This document shows, in pieces, positions 25,001 through 33,256 of a DNA stretch of 64,000 bases; the first letter of the stretch is position 1, and every line of letters starts with the position of its first letter. The notes beneath the pieces are model-generated. The model was not told the DNA's origin, did no database searches, and worked only from the letters and a program-made list of their open reading frames with translations. Origin of the DNA: Sporocytophaga sp. (GTDB taxonomy: Bacteria; Bacteroidota; Bacteroidia; Cytophagales; Cytophagaceae); assembly GCF_017745095.1 (NCBI RefSeq), contig NZ_JAGHZZ010000001.1, forward strand, positions 558,001-622,000, read 5' to 3'. The position numbers and the translations under genes are program-made.

Positions 25001-25884
25001 GGGAGGCTTTGAAGGAGGATCAGCCTTGGGAGTTAACCTATCCTTTGAGAAGTAAAAGTGGTGAATATCGTTGGTTTTTATCTCGTGCTTATCCCGTCAA
25101 AAATGATGAAGACAAAATTATCAGATGGATAGGCACAAATACGGATATTGATAATCAGAAGAAAGCTGAAGCAGCACTTGCTGAAAGCAATATTGAGCTT
25201 ATTAAAATAAATAATGACCTTGACAACTTCATATACACAGCCTCTCATGATTTAAAAGCTCCTGTAATAAACCTCGAAGGACTTTTTACGGCATTCTTAA
25301 GTGAGATAGAATTAAGTGATGATTTAACAGCGATAAAATCAATGATTGATGCATCATTCGCAACATTTAAAAGTACTATCAGAGATCTTACAGAAATTAT
25401 CAAAGTCCAGAAAGGCAGCTCTGCAGATGATCAGGAAGTAATTAAATTCTCTGAAATTATTGAAGAGGTTAAACTTGGTATTAAAGATCAGATAGAGAAG
25501 AATGAAGCTGAAATAAAAACTTCATTAGATGTGGAAGAAATTAAATTCTCCAGAAAAAATCTGAGAAGTGTTTTTTATAATTTTATTTCTAATGGCATTA
25601 AATATGCTGATCCAAAACGGAAATCAATAATTGAAATTTCAACAACTAAAAGTGATGGTTTTGTTTTGGTAACATTTACTGATAATGGTTTGGGTATTTC
25701 TGAAGAAAATAGAGCTAAAATGTTTTCCATGTTCAAACGATTCCATGACCATGTCGAGGGTACAGGAATCGGCCTTTATATAGTAAAGAGAATTGTTGAT
25801 AATGCTGGAGGTAAAATAGAGGTGGAAAGCAAACTTGGAAAAGGTTCCAGCTTTAAAGTCTATTTAAAGAAATTAAGCCAGTAA
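22090..25884 (+). CDS. cytosolic multi-PAS/GAF sensor histidine kinase
   Basis: I choose ATG 22090 (1264 residues). The conserved segment 'FLSEGGLMGELMREYRW' must be included, which rules out the ATG at 22153 despite its good GGAGG site; a TTG at 22033 is an alternative start. Domains, counted from 22033: N-terminal PAS (about 40-180), GAF-like (about 190-350), PAS (about 380-490), GAF (about 510-660), then three PAS domains with PAC ends ('VVDITERKR', 'AASDVTERKR', 'GTNTDIDNQKK'), HisKA with phospho-acceptor His1072 in ASHDLKAP, and HATPase_c with N box 'FYNFISNGIKY', 'DNGLGI' and 'GTGIGLYIVKRI'. No membrane segment and no receiver domain are present, and no response regulator lies beside it. 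The signal is unknown; several small ligands or light/redox cofactors could bind. Confidence 0.9.
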   Translation: MRNKGRVNSVNQQDFLSEGGLMGELMREYRWNSHPLGDPEKWPQSLKTLTKLILHSALPMAIWWSKDLYLIYNDPFIPALGDKHPEVLGADGSLIWKDIWPQQVSLMEEILSEGKSFYTENLMLPLKRDGNNEETYWTFSCSPAHDTDGNIRGVFCTCFEESKRVLDDRRILTLKNIAGVNAQAMTIEKVSKEIFGIIEKNEIDIPFALIYLIDEKEEFASLLGKSRKLPHSAAPLLISLKSPSMDKQLPLAKIMENNKSLIIDDFANNYWSTYDSLNQLIDKVVIMPIFKYGKEYLSGFFISGINPRLNFDINYRNYLELVAGKLELLLTSIRAQQAELKCLNTLEEVDRIKNIYFKSEELFRTTFEGAAVAVIITDLKGSFLKANKSATKIFGYSEEELISLSVADITHPKDRKKSYDLMNSLKDGELSSYVFEKRYIRKDKTVVWAQASIAILKDQQDHPLNFVAVIEDITDRKRMQSILQGQKLALEKAVNGESREVVLEIIALTAEEQSSNKLFASILLLESDGKYLIHAAAPSISKSYTDVIDRIPVNAGSPFGATAISGKDVMIDDIGKDPLWNDFKDIALSNKLRACWSTPIWSSKGSLLGVFVLYYSEINSPDIHDKEMADLLSRTAGIVIEWHLDILKRMQSEERLSFAMTASELVGTYDWHIQPNLIYADKKFNSLFSVDSGNAEKGRPMEEYLKCIHPDDIGKLRREMNHTLKTGEKFFLEYRIIQQDGKVNWVIGRGECLFDDEGQPWRFTGVVVDITERKRVEDALRESEEHLKALVMASSEVIYRMSANWETMIYLDGRNFLIDTGVPIHDWLEKYIPVDHQKMVLEEIENAVKEKRVFQLEHHVVRSDGSIGWTFSRAIPIINNKGEILEWFGAASDVTERKRHERVLLQSEEHFRTFANNIQNLAWITDPKGWTYWYNERWYNYTGTTFDEMEGWGWKKVHHPDHINRVVQFIREALKEDQPWELTYPLRSKSGEYRWFLSRAYPVKNDEDKIIRWIGTNTDIDNQKKAEAALAESNIELIKINNDLDNFIYTASHDLKAPVINLEGLFTAFLSEIELSDDLTAIKSMIDASFATFKSTIRDLTEIIKVQKGSSADDQEVIKFSEIIEEVKLGIKDQIEKNEAEIKTSLDVEEIKFSRKNLRSVFYNFISNGIKYADPKRKSIIEISTTKSDGFVLVTFTDNGLGISEENRAKMFSMFKRFHDHVEGTGIGLYIVKRIVDNAGGKIEVESKLGKGSSFKVYLKKLSQ

Positions 25885-25913
25885 AATTTCTACTGACTTA
25901 ATTTGTTTTTTCA
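25875..25913 (+). terminator. terminator between the kinase and the convergent PKD-like gene
   Basis: Stem AAGCCAGTA / TACTGACTT (one G-T pair), loop AAATTTC, followed by AATTTG and a run of six T. The stem overlaps the stop codon of the kinase. Confidence 0.7.
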
Positions 25914-25931
25914 TGTTATGGAGGTTATCGG

Positions 25932-28145
25932 TTACAGTTTCCTGAATTTTTTTACATTGTGGTTGCCATCGGTTGTATTAACGTTTAGAAGATAATATCC
26001 GGAAGGAAATTCAGAAACATTTATGGTTTTTTCGTTTATCCATTCTAGCTTTATTTTGTTACCCACGATATCTGTAACGTACGTCTCTGTTACATTTATT
26101 TCTTGATTAGATTTTATTTCTATTAGGTCATTTGTAGGATTGGGAGAGATAGAGATGGCTTCACCTTCATTAGAGTATGATGATGAAGCTCTTGTCTGGT
26201 TATCTTCTGTGCAATCATAAAAACATGCGCTCATTGAGCCACTGGTAGCTCCACATGGCCCATCAGGATCATTAGTAACAAAGATTAAATCAACACAATT
26301 GTTCGCATCTTGAACACCTGGATAGTAAGCCGTATAAGTTGAGTTCGGATCAGCAAATGTGCCTGACCCTGTTGATGACCATGTTCCGCTTGAAGCGTAT
26401 CCATACAAATAGACATTAGCATTTACTGGCGAATTTGAACATCCATAAATACTTGTCTCAGGGAATACTAGATCAGGTGCCGCTTGCAAGCTAACCGACA
26501 AAGCGGCAGAACTAGAGCAACCGTTCCAGTTGTAAGCAGTGACTCCCAAGCTAACTCCTGCATTATTTACATCATTGGCATCGTAGTAGTAATAAGTGTT
26601 GCTTGCATATGGATCCATAAAATATCCCGATCCACCGGTAGACCATTCGATATATTCATACATAGAAGCATTTGCTTCTACAAATATTGCTCCGCCTGAT
26701 GAATAGCCGCATTCAACTATGTCGCTTCCTACACTTACTGTGGGGCAGGGAGGGCTGAAGCATGCACTCATAGATCCACTGATTGGCCCACATGGACCAT
26801 CGGGATCATTGGTAGTGAAATAAAGCTCCACGCATCCGTTTAGTTTATCTTCCAGGCTTGGAAAATATGCTGAATAGGTTGAATAAGGATCAGTAAATGT
26901 TCCGGAACCACTGGTAGTCCATATTCCAGATGATGCATAGCCATATAAATATACTGTTGCACTTACTGCCTCTTCACCCCATTGATAGACATTCGGTTCG
27001 GGAAATTCCAATTTTGGTGCCGCCTGAAGCTGTACCTGTATTGTGTCTGTGTATGATTGACACCCACTTCCGTTAATAGTTGCATATAGTTCAATAATAG
27101 CAAGGTTTACATCTGTATCAGTGTAATAATATATGGGAGTCATAGAATTCGGATCATCAAATCCTCCGGTACCATTAGTAGTCCAGTATATGTCAGGATT
27201 TCCGGAATTGGGCGTTGCATTTAAGTACAATTCTCCTCCCCATTCATAACCGCACTCTACTATATCTGGCCCGGCATTTACAAATGGTTTTTGGAATCTG
27301 ATGATCACCTGATCTGAATCGGAGGTACAAGGGCCCGCAGGATCATTCGTGGTGCCATAGATTGTTACAAGTCCGTTGGCAATATCATTTGATGAGGGAG
27401 CATAATAGGTATAACTACCAAGGTTTGTGGAGAAAAGACCTGTTCCGGAGGTTTTCCAGAATACAGTAGTTGCAGAACCACTAATGTTTCCGTCTATATA
27501 GATAGGCTCATTCCCGCATGCGAACATGTCATTATCAGGTAAATTTATTCGTGCTGGTTTATTCAATTTTAGTGTCAAGGAGTCAGTAACAGATGGACAG
27601 TTTCCTGTTGTGTCAGATAAAGTAACTTTGAGTGATGCAAAACCTAATTCAGTGTCCCTAGATGAAATTTTATAAGAGGCATTTAACGAATTTTCTTCAT
27701 TAAATATGCCGTATCCAGTGGTAGTCCATTGAATTTCATAGTTACTTCCTTTGGCATAGGCTGTAAGATTATAGAACTCATCATTTCCGCAAATAATATC
27801 GGATGAAGGCCTGATGTTTACCTTATTGCATTTACGTATCTTAATATACATATAGTCCTGAATATGACCGTATATGTGATGTTTAAGGGTAATTTTTACT
27901 CTCCCTTTCTTAATGTCTTCGGCACTGGGAATGTAGTCAGTTTTCAGTGAGCTAGGCTTGGTGAATTGGCCTGTGCCATCCGTTTCCCAAATGAAAGTTC
28001 TACCTTTTGTGACTTTCCCTAATAGATGTGCTATCTGGCCCTCGTAGATTATCTGATCGGGGCCGACATCAACAGATTTATTTTTCGCTTGTGTCGTTGT
28101 ATAAAACTGAACAAGCAAAAGTAAAAGCGTAAGCGTTTTTTTCAT
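25932..28145 (-). CDS. secreted PKD-like repeat protein with T9SS type-A CTD
   Basis: A protein of 737 residues with a signal peptide (1-20, ending TTQA). The body is made of about six repeats of 90-110 residues with the signature 'W.T.G.G.F.DP.S....Y.P...D' (for example 'WTTSGSGTFTDPYST'), each followed by an N-D-P-[AD]-GPC segment, so conserved Cys pairs are likely. The last about 75 residues are a type-A CTD ('ISPNPTNDLIEI' to KKFRKL). The composition is Ser/Thr/Tyr-rich. It would be a surface or secreted structural or adhesive protein; no catalytic domain is seen. Convergent with the multi-PAS kinase. Confidence 0.85.
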   Translation of the reverse strand: MKKTLTLLLLLVQFYTTTQAKNKSVDVGPDQIIYEGQIAHLLGKVTKGRTFIWETDGTGQFTKPSSLKTDYIPSAEDIKKGRVKITLKHHIYGHIQDYMYIKIRKCNKVNIRPSSDIICGNDEFYNLTAYAKGSNYEIQWTTTGYGIFNEENSLNASYKISSRDTELGFASLKVTLSDTTGNCPSVTDSLTLKLNKPARINLPDNDMFACGNEPIYIDGNISGSATTVFWKTSGTGLFSTNLGSYTYYAPSSNDIANGLVTIYGTTNDPAGPCTSDSDQVIIRFQKPFVNAGPDIVECGYEWGGELYLNATPNSGNPDIYWTTNGTGGFDDPNSMTPIYYYTDTDVNLAIIELYATINGSGCQSYTDTIQVQLQAAPKLEFPEPNVYQWGEEAVSATVYLYGYASSGIWTTSGSGTFTDPYSTYSAYFPSLEDKLNGCVELYFTTNDPDGPCGPISGSMSACFSPPCPTVSVGSDIVECGYSSGGAIFVEANASMYEYIEWSTGGSGYFMDPYASNTYYYYDANDVNNAGVSLGVTAYNWNGCSSSAALSVSLQAAPDLVFPETSIYGCSNSPVNANVYLYGYASSGTWSSTGSGTFADPNSTYTAYYPGVQDANNCVDLIFVTNDPDGPCGATSGSMSACFYDCTEDNQTRASSSYSNEGEAISISPNPTNDLIEIKSNQEINVTETYVTDIVGNKIKLEWINEKTINVSEFPSGYYLLNVNTTDGNHNVKKFRKL

Positions 28146-28378
28146 ATAGTTTGATTGTTTGTTTCAGGTTATAATTGAAGTAATGTTAAGAAATGAAATT
28201 TTTAAACTATTGATTTTTAGATTGTATTATGGTTGTTTTTTTGTTAAGGGGAGATGTTCTTTCTGTCAAGTTATGTGTCTTAATTATGAGATATGGATGG
28301 TGAAATAACCTTATTATTTCATGTCTCTCCTAGTATTAAGAAACTTTGGTAATGGGTTATTTAGTCTTTCTAGCCTAA

Positions 28379-28507
28379 ATGGCAATGCTGACAATTGAAA
28401 ATGTTAGGGGCAAAACACTTGATTTATCAGCTATAATCAAGGCATTTAACTTTTCTTATTTCAATGATAAAAGTGATAATAGTAAGAGAGTTGCATTTGA
28501 TATTTGA
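28379..28507 (+). CDS. possible 42-residue small protein ahead of an orphan terminator
   Basis: ATG 28379 to TGA 28505 encodes 42 residues (MAMLTIENVRGKTLDLSA...), with no recognisable family and no clear ribosome site. Its main support is the strong intrinsic terminator at 28534-28563, which has no other plus-strand gene to serve: the neighbouring gene at 25932-28145 is on the minus strand. A small RNA gene would explain the terminator equally well. Confidence 0.3.
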   Translation: MAMLTIENVRGKTLDLSAIIKAFNFSYFNDKSDNSKRVAFDI

Positions 28508-28533
28508 GTCTTCCAGGGTAATAATTCGATATT

Positions 28534-28563
28534 AAAGGTTTGCTGTCCGGCAAACCTTTTTTT
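28534..28563 (+). terminator. orphan intrinsic terminator
   Basis: Stem AAAGGTTTGC / GCAAACCTTT with loop TGTCCG, then a run of T. It is placed 97 nt before the TetR gene and implies a short transcript starting in 28146-28530. Confidence 0.85.
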
Positions 28564-28594
28564 GTTATTATTTATTTTCAATTAAAACTTTTTT

Positions 28595-28618
28595 AAGTAA
28601 ACAAACGTTTACTTACTT
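28595..28618. promoter_or_regulatory. probable TetR operator
   Basis: GTAAACAAACGTTTACTTAC contains the perfect dyad GTAAACAAACGTTTAC centred near 28604, plus a partial third half-site. It lies 42-65 nt before the TetR start, where the autoregulated promoter of the unit is expected. Confidence 0.55.
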
Positions 28619-28659
28619 AAAATTACTTATATTGCCTCTGAATTTAAATTTGTTAAACA

Positions 28660-29256
28660 ATGAGACCAAAAGATCTTGAAAAAGAGGAGGCCATACGGGC
28701 AATAGCGCTGAAAATAATTGCAGAAGAAGGCCTGGAAAATCTAAGTATGCAAAAATTAGCAAAAGAAGCTAATATCTCTCCACGCACTATATATATCAAA
28801 TATGAAAATAAAGAAGATCTTTTAATTAAACTTTTCATTGATGAAGTTTTAGGTACTTATGAAAAAGCTGTGTTGGAAGGATTTGATGAAGCCATGGATT
28901 TTGAGACTGGTGTGAGAAAGATGTGGTTGAATACATTTAGGTATTTTAAGAGTAACAGGCAAGCTTATGTGTTAATGCAATACGGGAAGTCATCTCCCTT
29001 ACTCAATAAGGCATTTAAAGAAAGAAATATAAAGGAGGGGCAGTTCTTTGCTCCGGTTCATCGGTTTCTGAAGCAAAATGCTAAAGCTCGTATAATTAAG
29101 AATTTTCCCAACGAAGTACATAGAGCGCTTATTTTCTCGCCACTTCTGGATCTAATCAATGAGTATTTTGAATATAAAGATCGACCTAAACAGATCATAA
29201 CAGAGAAAGTGATTTTAGAGTGTTGTGAAGCAATTATTAAAGGTATTAAGTTATAA
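28660..29256 (+). CDS. TetR/AcrR-family regulator
   Basis: A protein of 198 residues. The N-terminal helix-turn-helix is clear ('ENLSMQKLAKEANISPRTIY', about 27-46, then 'IKYENKEDLLIKLF'). The C-terminal ligand domain is helical ('TGVRKMWLNTFRYFKSNRQA'). It lies 40 bp before the Tet(X)-like monooxygenase on the same strand and most likely represses this two-gene unit until a ligand binds. The upstream AT-rich DNA contains AAGTAAACAAACGTTTACTTACTT (28595-28618), a near-perfect dyad that fits a TetR operator. Confidence 0.9.
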   Translation: MRPKDLEKEEAIRAIALKIIAEEGLENLSMQKLAKEANISPRTIYIKYENKEDLLIKLFIDEVLGTYEKAVLEGFDEAMDFETGVRKMWLNTFRYFKSNRQAYVLMQYGKSSPLLNKAFKERNIKEGQFFAPVHRFLKQNAKARIIKNFPNEVHRALIFSPLLDLINEYFEYKDRPKQIITEKVILECCEAIIKGIKL

Positions 29257-29296
29257 GTAATAAGTTTTAAGTCATTCACTTAGAAAAGAACAACCC

Positions 29297-30463
29297 ATGG
29301 AGAAAATTAGGAATAAAAGAATTGCCATCATTGGCGGTGGTCCTGGTGGATTAACATTAGCAAGACTTCTGCAGATGAATGGTGCGGATGTTAAGGTTTA
29401 TGAACGTGATCTTAATAAAGATGCACGTGTACAAGGCGCAACACTTGACTTGCATGAAGAGTCTGGTTTAAGAGCGATAAGAGAGGCAGGTCTCATGGAT
29501 GCTTTTAAAGCTAACTATAGACCTGGCGCTGACAAAATAAGGATTACTGATAAGCATGCAGCAATCCTTTATGATCAGCACGACGAGCAAGGACAGGATG
29601 AAGCTTTTGGGGATGAATATTTCAGACCAGAGATAGATCGTGGACCTTTGAGGAAAGTTCTATTGGCGTCACTGAAATCAGATACCGTTGTTTGGAATAG
29701 CCATTTTAAAACTATGGCTGAAGTGGAAGGTTCTTGGAAGCTTGAGTTTCAGAATGGCACGACAGCCTTGGCTGATATAGTTGTTGCTGCTGATGGAGCA
29801 AATTCAAAAATCAGACCTTTCATTACACCTTTAAAACCATTTTATTCTGGTGTAACTATAGTGGAAGGTGCGGTTTATAATGCAGAAACGGAAGCTCCGG
29901 AAATTTATAAACTTGTCAAAGGAGGAAAGGTATTTGCTTTTGGAGATGAAAAGAGCTTAATAGTTAGTTCAAAAGGTGATGGTAGCATAACTTTTTATAC
30001 GGGATGTAAGACTAATGAGAGTTGGTATAAGGATAGCAAGATTGATTTTAATAATATTGATCAGGTTAAAGATTGGTTTATAAAAGAGTTTATAGGATGG
30101 GATTCCAAATGGCTGGAGTTATTTGAAAAGGCGGAACCGCATTTTATACCAAGGCCTCAATATTGCATGCCTTTAGATCAAAGCTGGACTCCACTCACTA
30201 ACCTTACAATGCTTGGTGATGCAGCTCATTTAATGCCTCCTTATGCAGGAGAGGGCGTAAACATGGCGATGCTTGATGCTGTGGAATTATGCAACTGTCT
30301 TTTGAATCCACAATTACCCAACATACATAGTGCCATAGCAGCTTATGAAAGTCAAATGCTTGTGCGCTTTAAAGATGTGGCTCAGATGACGCTGGATCAG
30401 GCAGATTCTTTACATTCTCCAAATGCTGTTTCTAATATGTTGGAATTATTTAATCAGATGTAA
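29297..30463 (+). CDS. Tet(X)-like FAD-dependent monooxygenase
   Basis: A protein of 388 residues, the same length class as Tet(X). The Rossmann motif is IGGGPGGLTLARLL (12-25). Shared signatures with Tet(X) include 'VYERDLNKDARVQGATLDLH', 'PEIDRGPLRKVLLASL', 'SDTVVW' and 'GDAAHLMPPYAGEGVN' (Asp near 307 contacts FAD in the family). By eye, the Tet(X) residues that hold tetracycline (Gln192, Arg213 and His234, recalled from the known structure) align here with Glu, Lys and Thr, so tetracycline may not be the substrate. It is cytoplasmic, uses NADPH and O2, and is paired with a TetR regulator 40 bp upstream. The family is certain; the substrate is not. Confidence 0.9.
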   Translation: MEKIRNKRIAIIGGGPGGLTLARLLQMNGADVKVYERDLNKDARVQGATLDLHEESGLRAIREAGLMDAFKANYRPGADKIRITDKHAAILYDQHDEQGQDEAFGDEYFRPEIDRGPLRKVLLASLKSDTVVWNSHFKTMAEVEGSWKLEFQNGTTALADIVVAADGANSKIRPFITPLKPFYSGVTIVEGAVYNAETEAPEIYKLVKGGKVFAFGDEKSLIVSSKGDGSITFYTGCKTNESWYKDSKIDFNNIDQVKDWFIKEFIGWDSKWLELFEKAEPHFIPRPQYCMPLDQSWTPLTNLTMLGDAAHLMPPYAGEGVNMAMLDAVELCNCLLNPQLPNIHSAIAAYESQMLVRFKDVAQMTLDQADSLHSPNAVSNMLELFNQM

Positions 30464-30571
30464 TTTATTCAGGATGGATTGAATTGAGTGGGGGATAGTG
30501 AAATCGGGATGATTATATTGAGTTATAAAAATTGCAGAGGGCAATGGAAATATAAGTTTTGAATGCCTGTA

Positions 30572-30617
30572 TTCAAACACAAAAGCTTCCGATTGATTGG
30601 AAGCTTTTGTGTTTGAA
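30572..30617. terminator. bidirectional terminator between the monooxygenase and the 74-residue ORF
   Basis: Perfect 19-bp arms (30572-30590 and 30599-30617; TTCAAACACAAAAGCTTCC and its complement) around GATTGATT. It separates two convergent transcripts. Confidence 0.75.
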
Positions 30618-30639
30618 ATGAATGCTTTTATTATATAGT

Positions 30640-30864
30640 TTATTTACCTTTCCATTGATGATGTCTGAATTTCTTCCAGTTTCTTTGTCTGTTACTAATT
30701 GTAGAATTTGAAGTTTCCCAGCCATGAGGAAAACAGAATGAGCATTCCTTTTTTCCGTATATTATTCTGGAGATCTGAACGTTTGAAACCTTTGGTGGAA
30801 AATCAATTTGCTCCCAGTCATCAGTCAATCCAAAAGCATTTTCAATTTGTTTCTTTCTTTTCAT
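30640..30864 (-). CDS. small protein of unknown function
   Basis: A protein of 74 residues, MKRKKQIENAFGL at the start and rich in Trp, His and Lys at the end ('RNWKKFRHHQWKG'). Two close Cys with a His (CSFCFPHGW) could bind metal. I recognise no family. Its position between two bidirectional terminators suggests an independent transcript; the AT-rich DNA upstream can hold a promoter. It might still be spurious. Confidence 0.5.
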   Translation of the reverse strand: MKRKKQIENAFGLTDDWEQIDFPPKVSNVQISRIIYGKKECSFCFPHGWETSNSTISNRQRNWKKFRHHQWKGK

Positions 30865-30990
30865 TGAGTTTACATTAGGTGAATACCTAATGCAAAGCCC
30901 CTTTTTGAAAATCTTTTAAATTTATCATTGTCGTTTATGACGGTATTAATTGTATGAGTTTCTAATAAATTTAATAGAACTTTTTAATAT

Positions 30991-31039
30991 AAAAAACTAA
31001 AGTCCTTCAATTCAAAAGAATGAAGGACTTTAGTTTTTT
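30991..31039. terminator. bidirectional intrinsic terminator
   Basis: Arms 30991-31009 and 31021-31039 (AAAAAACTAAAGTCCTTCA and its complement), with A- and T-runs at both ends. It sits after the minus-strand membrane protein gene at 31068. Confidence 0.85.
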
Positions 31040-31067
31040 GTCTTTTTCTCTAATCTTATGCCTGCAT

Positions 31068-31613
31068 TTACAGAGTGGGATTATGAAAAGTAGCCATCAT
31101 GTTACTCCTTGATTTTGCCCAGTAAAACAAGCAACCTATTGGAAGCAGTATGCTCATAATGGCTGAAAACAGGAAGTATTTCTGAAAGTTTTTCTGAGGA
31201 ATGTCTAATGAATAGATAATGACACCATTTTTTACAAGTTGAAGTACATCGTTATCATTACCTAAATCTATAAATGCATTTTGTGCTTTTTTTAGATAGA
31301 TCGTAATTGCATCATCTTTTTTAATCAGGCTGCTTACTTCTTTCATGGTTTTGTTGTTTCCATAAGCTACTCTGAATTGTCCAGTTTCTGCCATTGTAAT
31401 CCATACTTCAGGCTTTCCTTGTTTGCCTTTAGCTTCCTTCATTCGGATTGCTTCCACTTTACCGGTCAACTCATTCAATTCCTGAGAATCCATATGGTAT
31501 AAGCGGTAATATGAAAATGAAAAATATATAGAGAATAATGTGAACGCAACAAGGGCTAAATACTGACAGTAAGTGCCAATTGTCTTTTTTATATCTGTGT
31601 TATTCGTTCTCAT
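31068..31613 (-). CDS. two-pass membrane protein of unknown function
   Basis: A protein of 181 residues with membrane segments at about 13-33 and 144-165 and an extracytoplasmic domain of about 110 residues between them ('LTGKVEAIRMKEAKGKQGKP', 'ITIYLKKAQNAFIDLGND'). The middle domain looks like a small beta barrel. It resembles DUF3592-type bacterial membrane proteins in layout, but I cannot assign it. It is a single gene with its own terminator. Confidence 0.65.
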   Translation of the reverse strand: MRTNNTDIKKTIGTYCQYLALVAFTLFSIYFSFSYYRLYHMDSQELNELTGKVEAIRMKEAKGKQGKPEVWITMAETGQFRVAYGNNKTMKEVSSLIKKDDAITIYLKKAQNAFIDLGNDNDVLQLVKNGVIIYSLDIPQKNFQKYFLFSAIMSILLPIGCLFYWAKSRSNMMATFHNPTL

Positions 31614-32126
31614 AAGATTCAGATTTTATCTTTATTAATAAGAGTAATCAGTTCTAATACCGTAAAATTGAGCAATAAGTTATTGATTTTAAAATGCTTA
31701 AAAGTTTTGAAATTCTCTGGATGGCTTGAAATTAAAGGAGCTTTCCTTAAAAATTGTATACAAGTTTTCTAAAATAACCTGCAAAAATGACCATGTGTGA
31801 ATGTTTTATCTCTTGATTTTATTCTAAAGACATATTTTTTAGTGTTGAAAATTGCCATTTTGGTGAGCGGTAGAAATGAACTGTTGGATTGGTTGTATTT
31901 TTGAGGAGAGTGCTCAAAAAGAATGGTGTTTTTTGAAAAACGGATAATTGTATCAGGAAAAACCCTGATATGGTAGGTGGCTTATTTATAAAAGGCCTGA
32001 ATTTTTAAGGGTAAATTTTTTTTCATTTATTTTAAATTTTTTTTCGATTTCAAGTTTGAGGAGGGCTAATTGAGCTTATTTCTAAAAAATGGAGCACTAG
32101 AATTGAATTTCAAGACAAATGGCCTG
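31614..32126. other. non-coding stretch between two minus-strand genes
   Basis: AT-rich, with no convincing ORF on either strand. A small hairpin TATCAGG-AAAAAC-CCTGATA lies at 31951-31970 without a T-run. I see nothing else. Confidence 0.4.
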
Positions 32127-33011
32127 TTAATAGGAATACCTTGCGGTAATTTCAAATTTATTATCAGCTGAAGTTGAAAGTTGTCTAGTGCCTATCAGGA
32201 AAGATCCCATAAAACTGATGGTGCCATAGTCTAAAGTATGAGCATTAATACCGAGCAGGATTGCAATACCACGTTTGAATTTGAAATTGGCTCCTGCTTC
32301 AATCACTTCTGCCATCAATAATACAGGGGCATATTCTAATGATCCAGGGTTTCCGGACTCTTTACGGAAATAAAGGTGGTTATACATTGATATTTGTGGA
32401 CTTAGATCAAAACTGTATATACCATTGAAATTTAGCACAGGTGATAGCTTAAAGTTCTGTTGTATTGGGGTTAAGACAGATTGAGTGAATTGCTCTACTG
32501 AAGCTCCTAGTTTTAATTTTCTCCAATGGTACCACATGCCAGCATAACCGTCAAAAGCGGTGGATGTACCACCTCCAACAGACTGCGATCCGTTGAGTGT
32601 AAGAGATACAGCTCCAAGTGCAAGACCAAGTGAAACATATTGTTCTCTCCCGATTGCTATCGTTCTTGAATATCTTGCGTAATATCTACTTCTCTTTATG
32701 AATGGCCCATCATTATTGGTCTGTATAAGGGCGCCGATTTTACTGTACGAAAGCGATTTTCTGTTTCCCGGTTTAAAATCAAGATCAAGATATCTTCTGT
32801 TTACCCCTTCAAATAATCCGTAAAGTGCGCTATTCCCTATTCTTAGATTAAACTTTCCGGAAGTGTCTTCACTGGCAGGATTGAACATTGCATAGTTTTG
32901 AAAGAACTGATCAAATGTCAGAAATGATCCTCCCGCGGACTGGGATTTAGCCTGTCCGGGCAATAAAGAAAGCAAAATCAGAAGCAGACTAACGAGTCTT
33001 GAAGTTTGCAT
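32127..33011 (-). CDS. PorP/SprF-family outer-membrane protein (module 1)
   Basis: A protein of 294 residues with a signal peptide (1-24, ending AKSQS). The mature start 'FLTFDQFFQNYAMFNPASED' matches the FxQxxxNxxxxNPAxxG-like start of PorP/SprF proteins. The rest is alternating beta strands with an aromatic end (ITARYSY), fitting an outer-membrane barrel of about 14 strands. In T9SS bacteria SprF-like proteins are needed for surface attachment or release of neighbouring cargo with type-B CTDs (family knowledge). It is divergent from an operon of sigma factor, anti-sigma factor and LRR protein starting at 33257, the last two with type-B-like CTDs. The same set recurs at 44.5-49 kb. Confidence 0.85.
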   Translation of the reverse strand: MQTSRLVSLLLILLSLLPGQAKSQSAGGSFLTFDQFFQNYAMFNPASEDTSGKFNLRIGNSALYGLFEGVNRRYLDLDFKPGNRKSLSYSKIGALIQTNNDGPFIKRSRYYARYSRTIAIGREQYVSLGLALGAVSLTLNGSQSVGGGTSTAFDGYAGMWYHWRKLKLGASVEQFTQSVLTPIQQNFKLSPVLNFNGIYSFDLSPQISMYNHLYFRKESGNPGSLEYAPVLLMAEVIEAGANFKFKRGIAILLGINAHTLDYGTISFMGSFLIGTRQLSTSADNKFEITARYSY

Positions 33012-33256
33012 TTTTTACCTTATTTAAAGAGGAAGGGAGAATTTTTATTTAATATTTAGTCCCGAAAAACTCCTAAAATAAAGGAAAATAAATCAATTTA
33101 TTTCGCCTCTTCCAAAATTTTAAGTTTGACCAGGAAATACACTTTTCCATTTTTCCGTTGATAACGTGTAACTTAAAATCAGAGTTAGTCGTCTGGAAAA
33201 AAAGCAGCAAAGTAAAGTTTACTTTTCTCTTTTGACAGTGTAATACCAATCGAATC

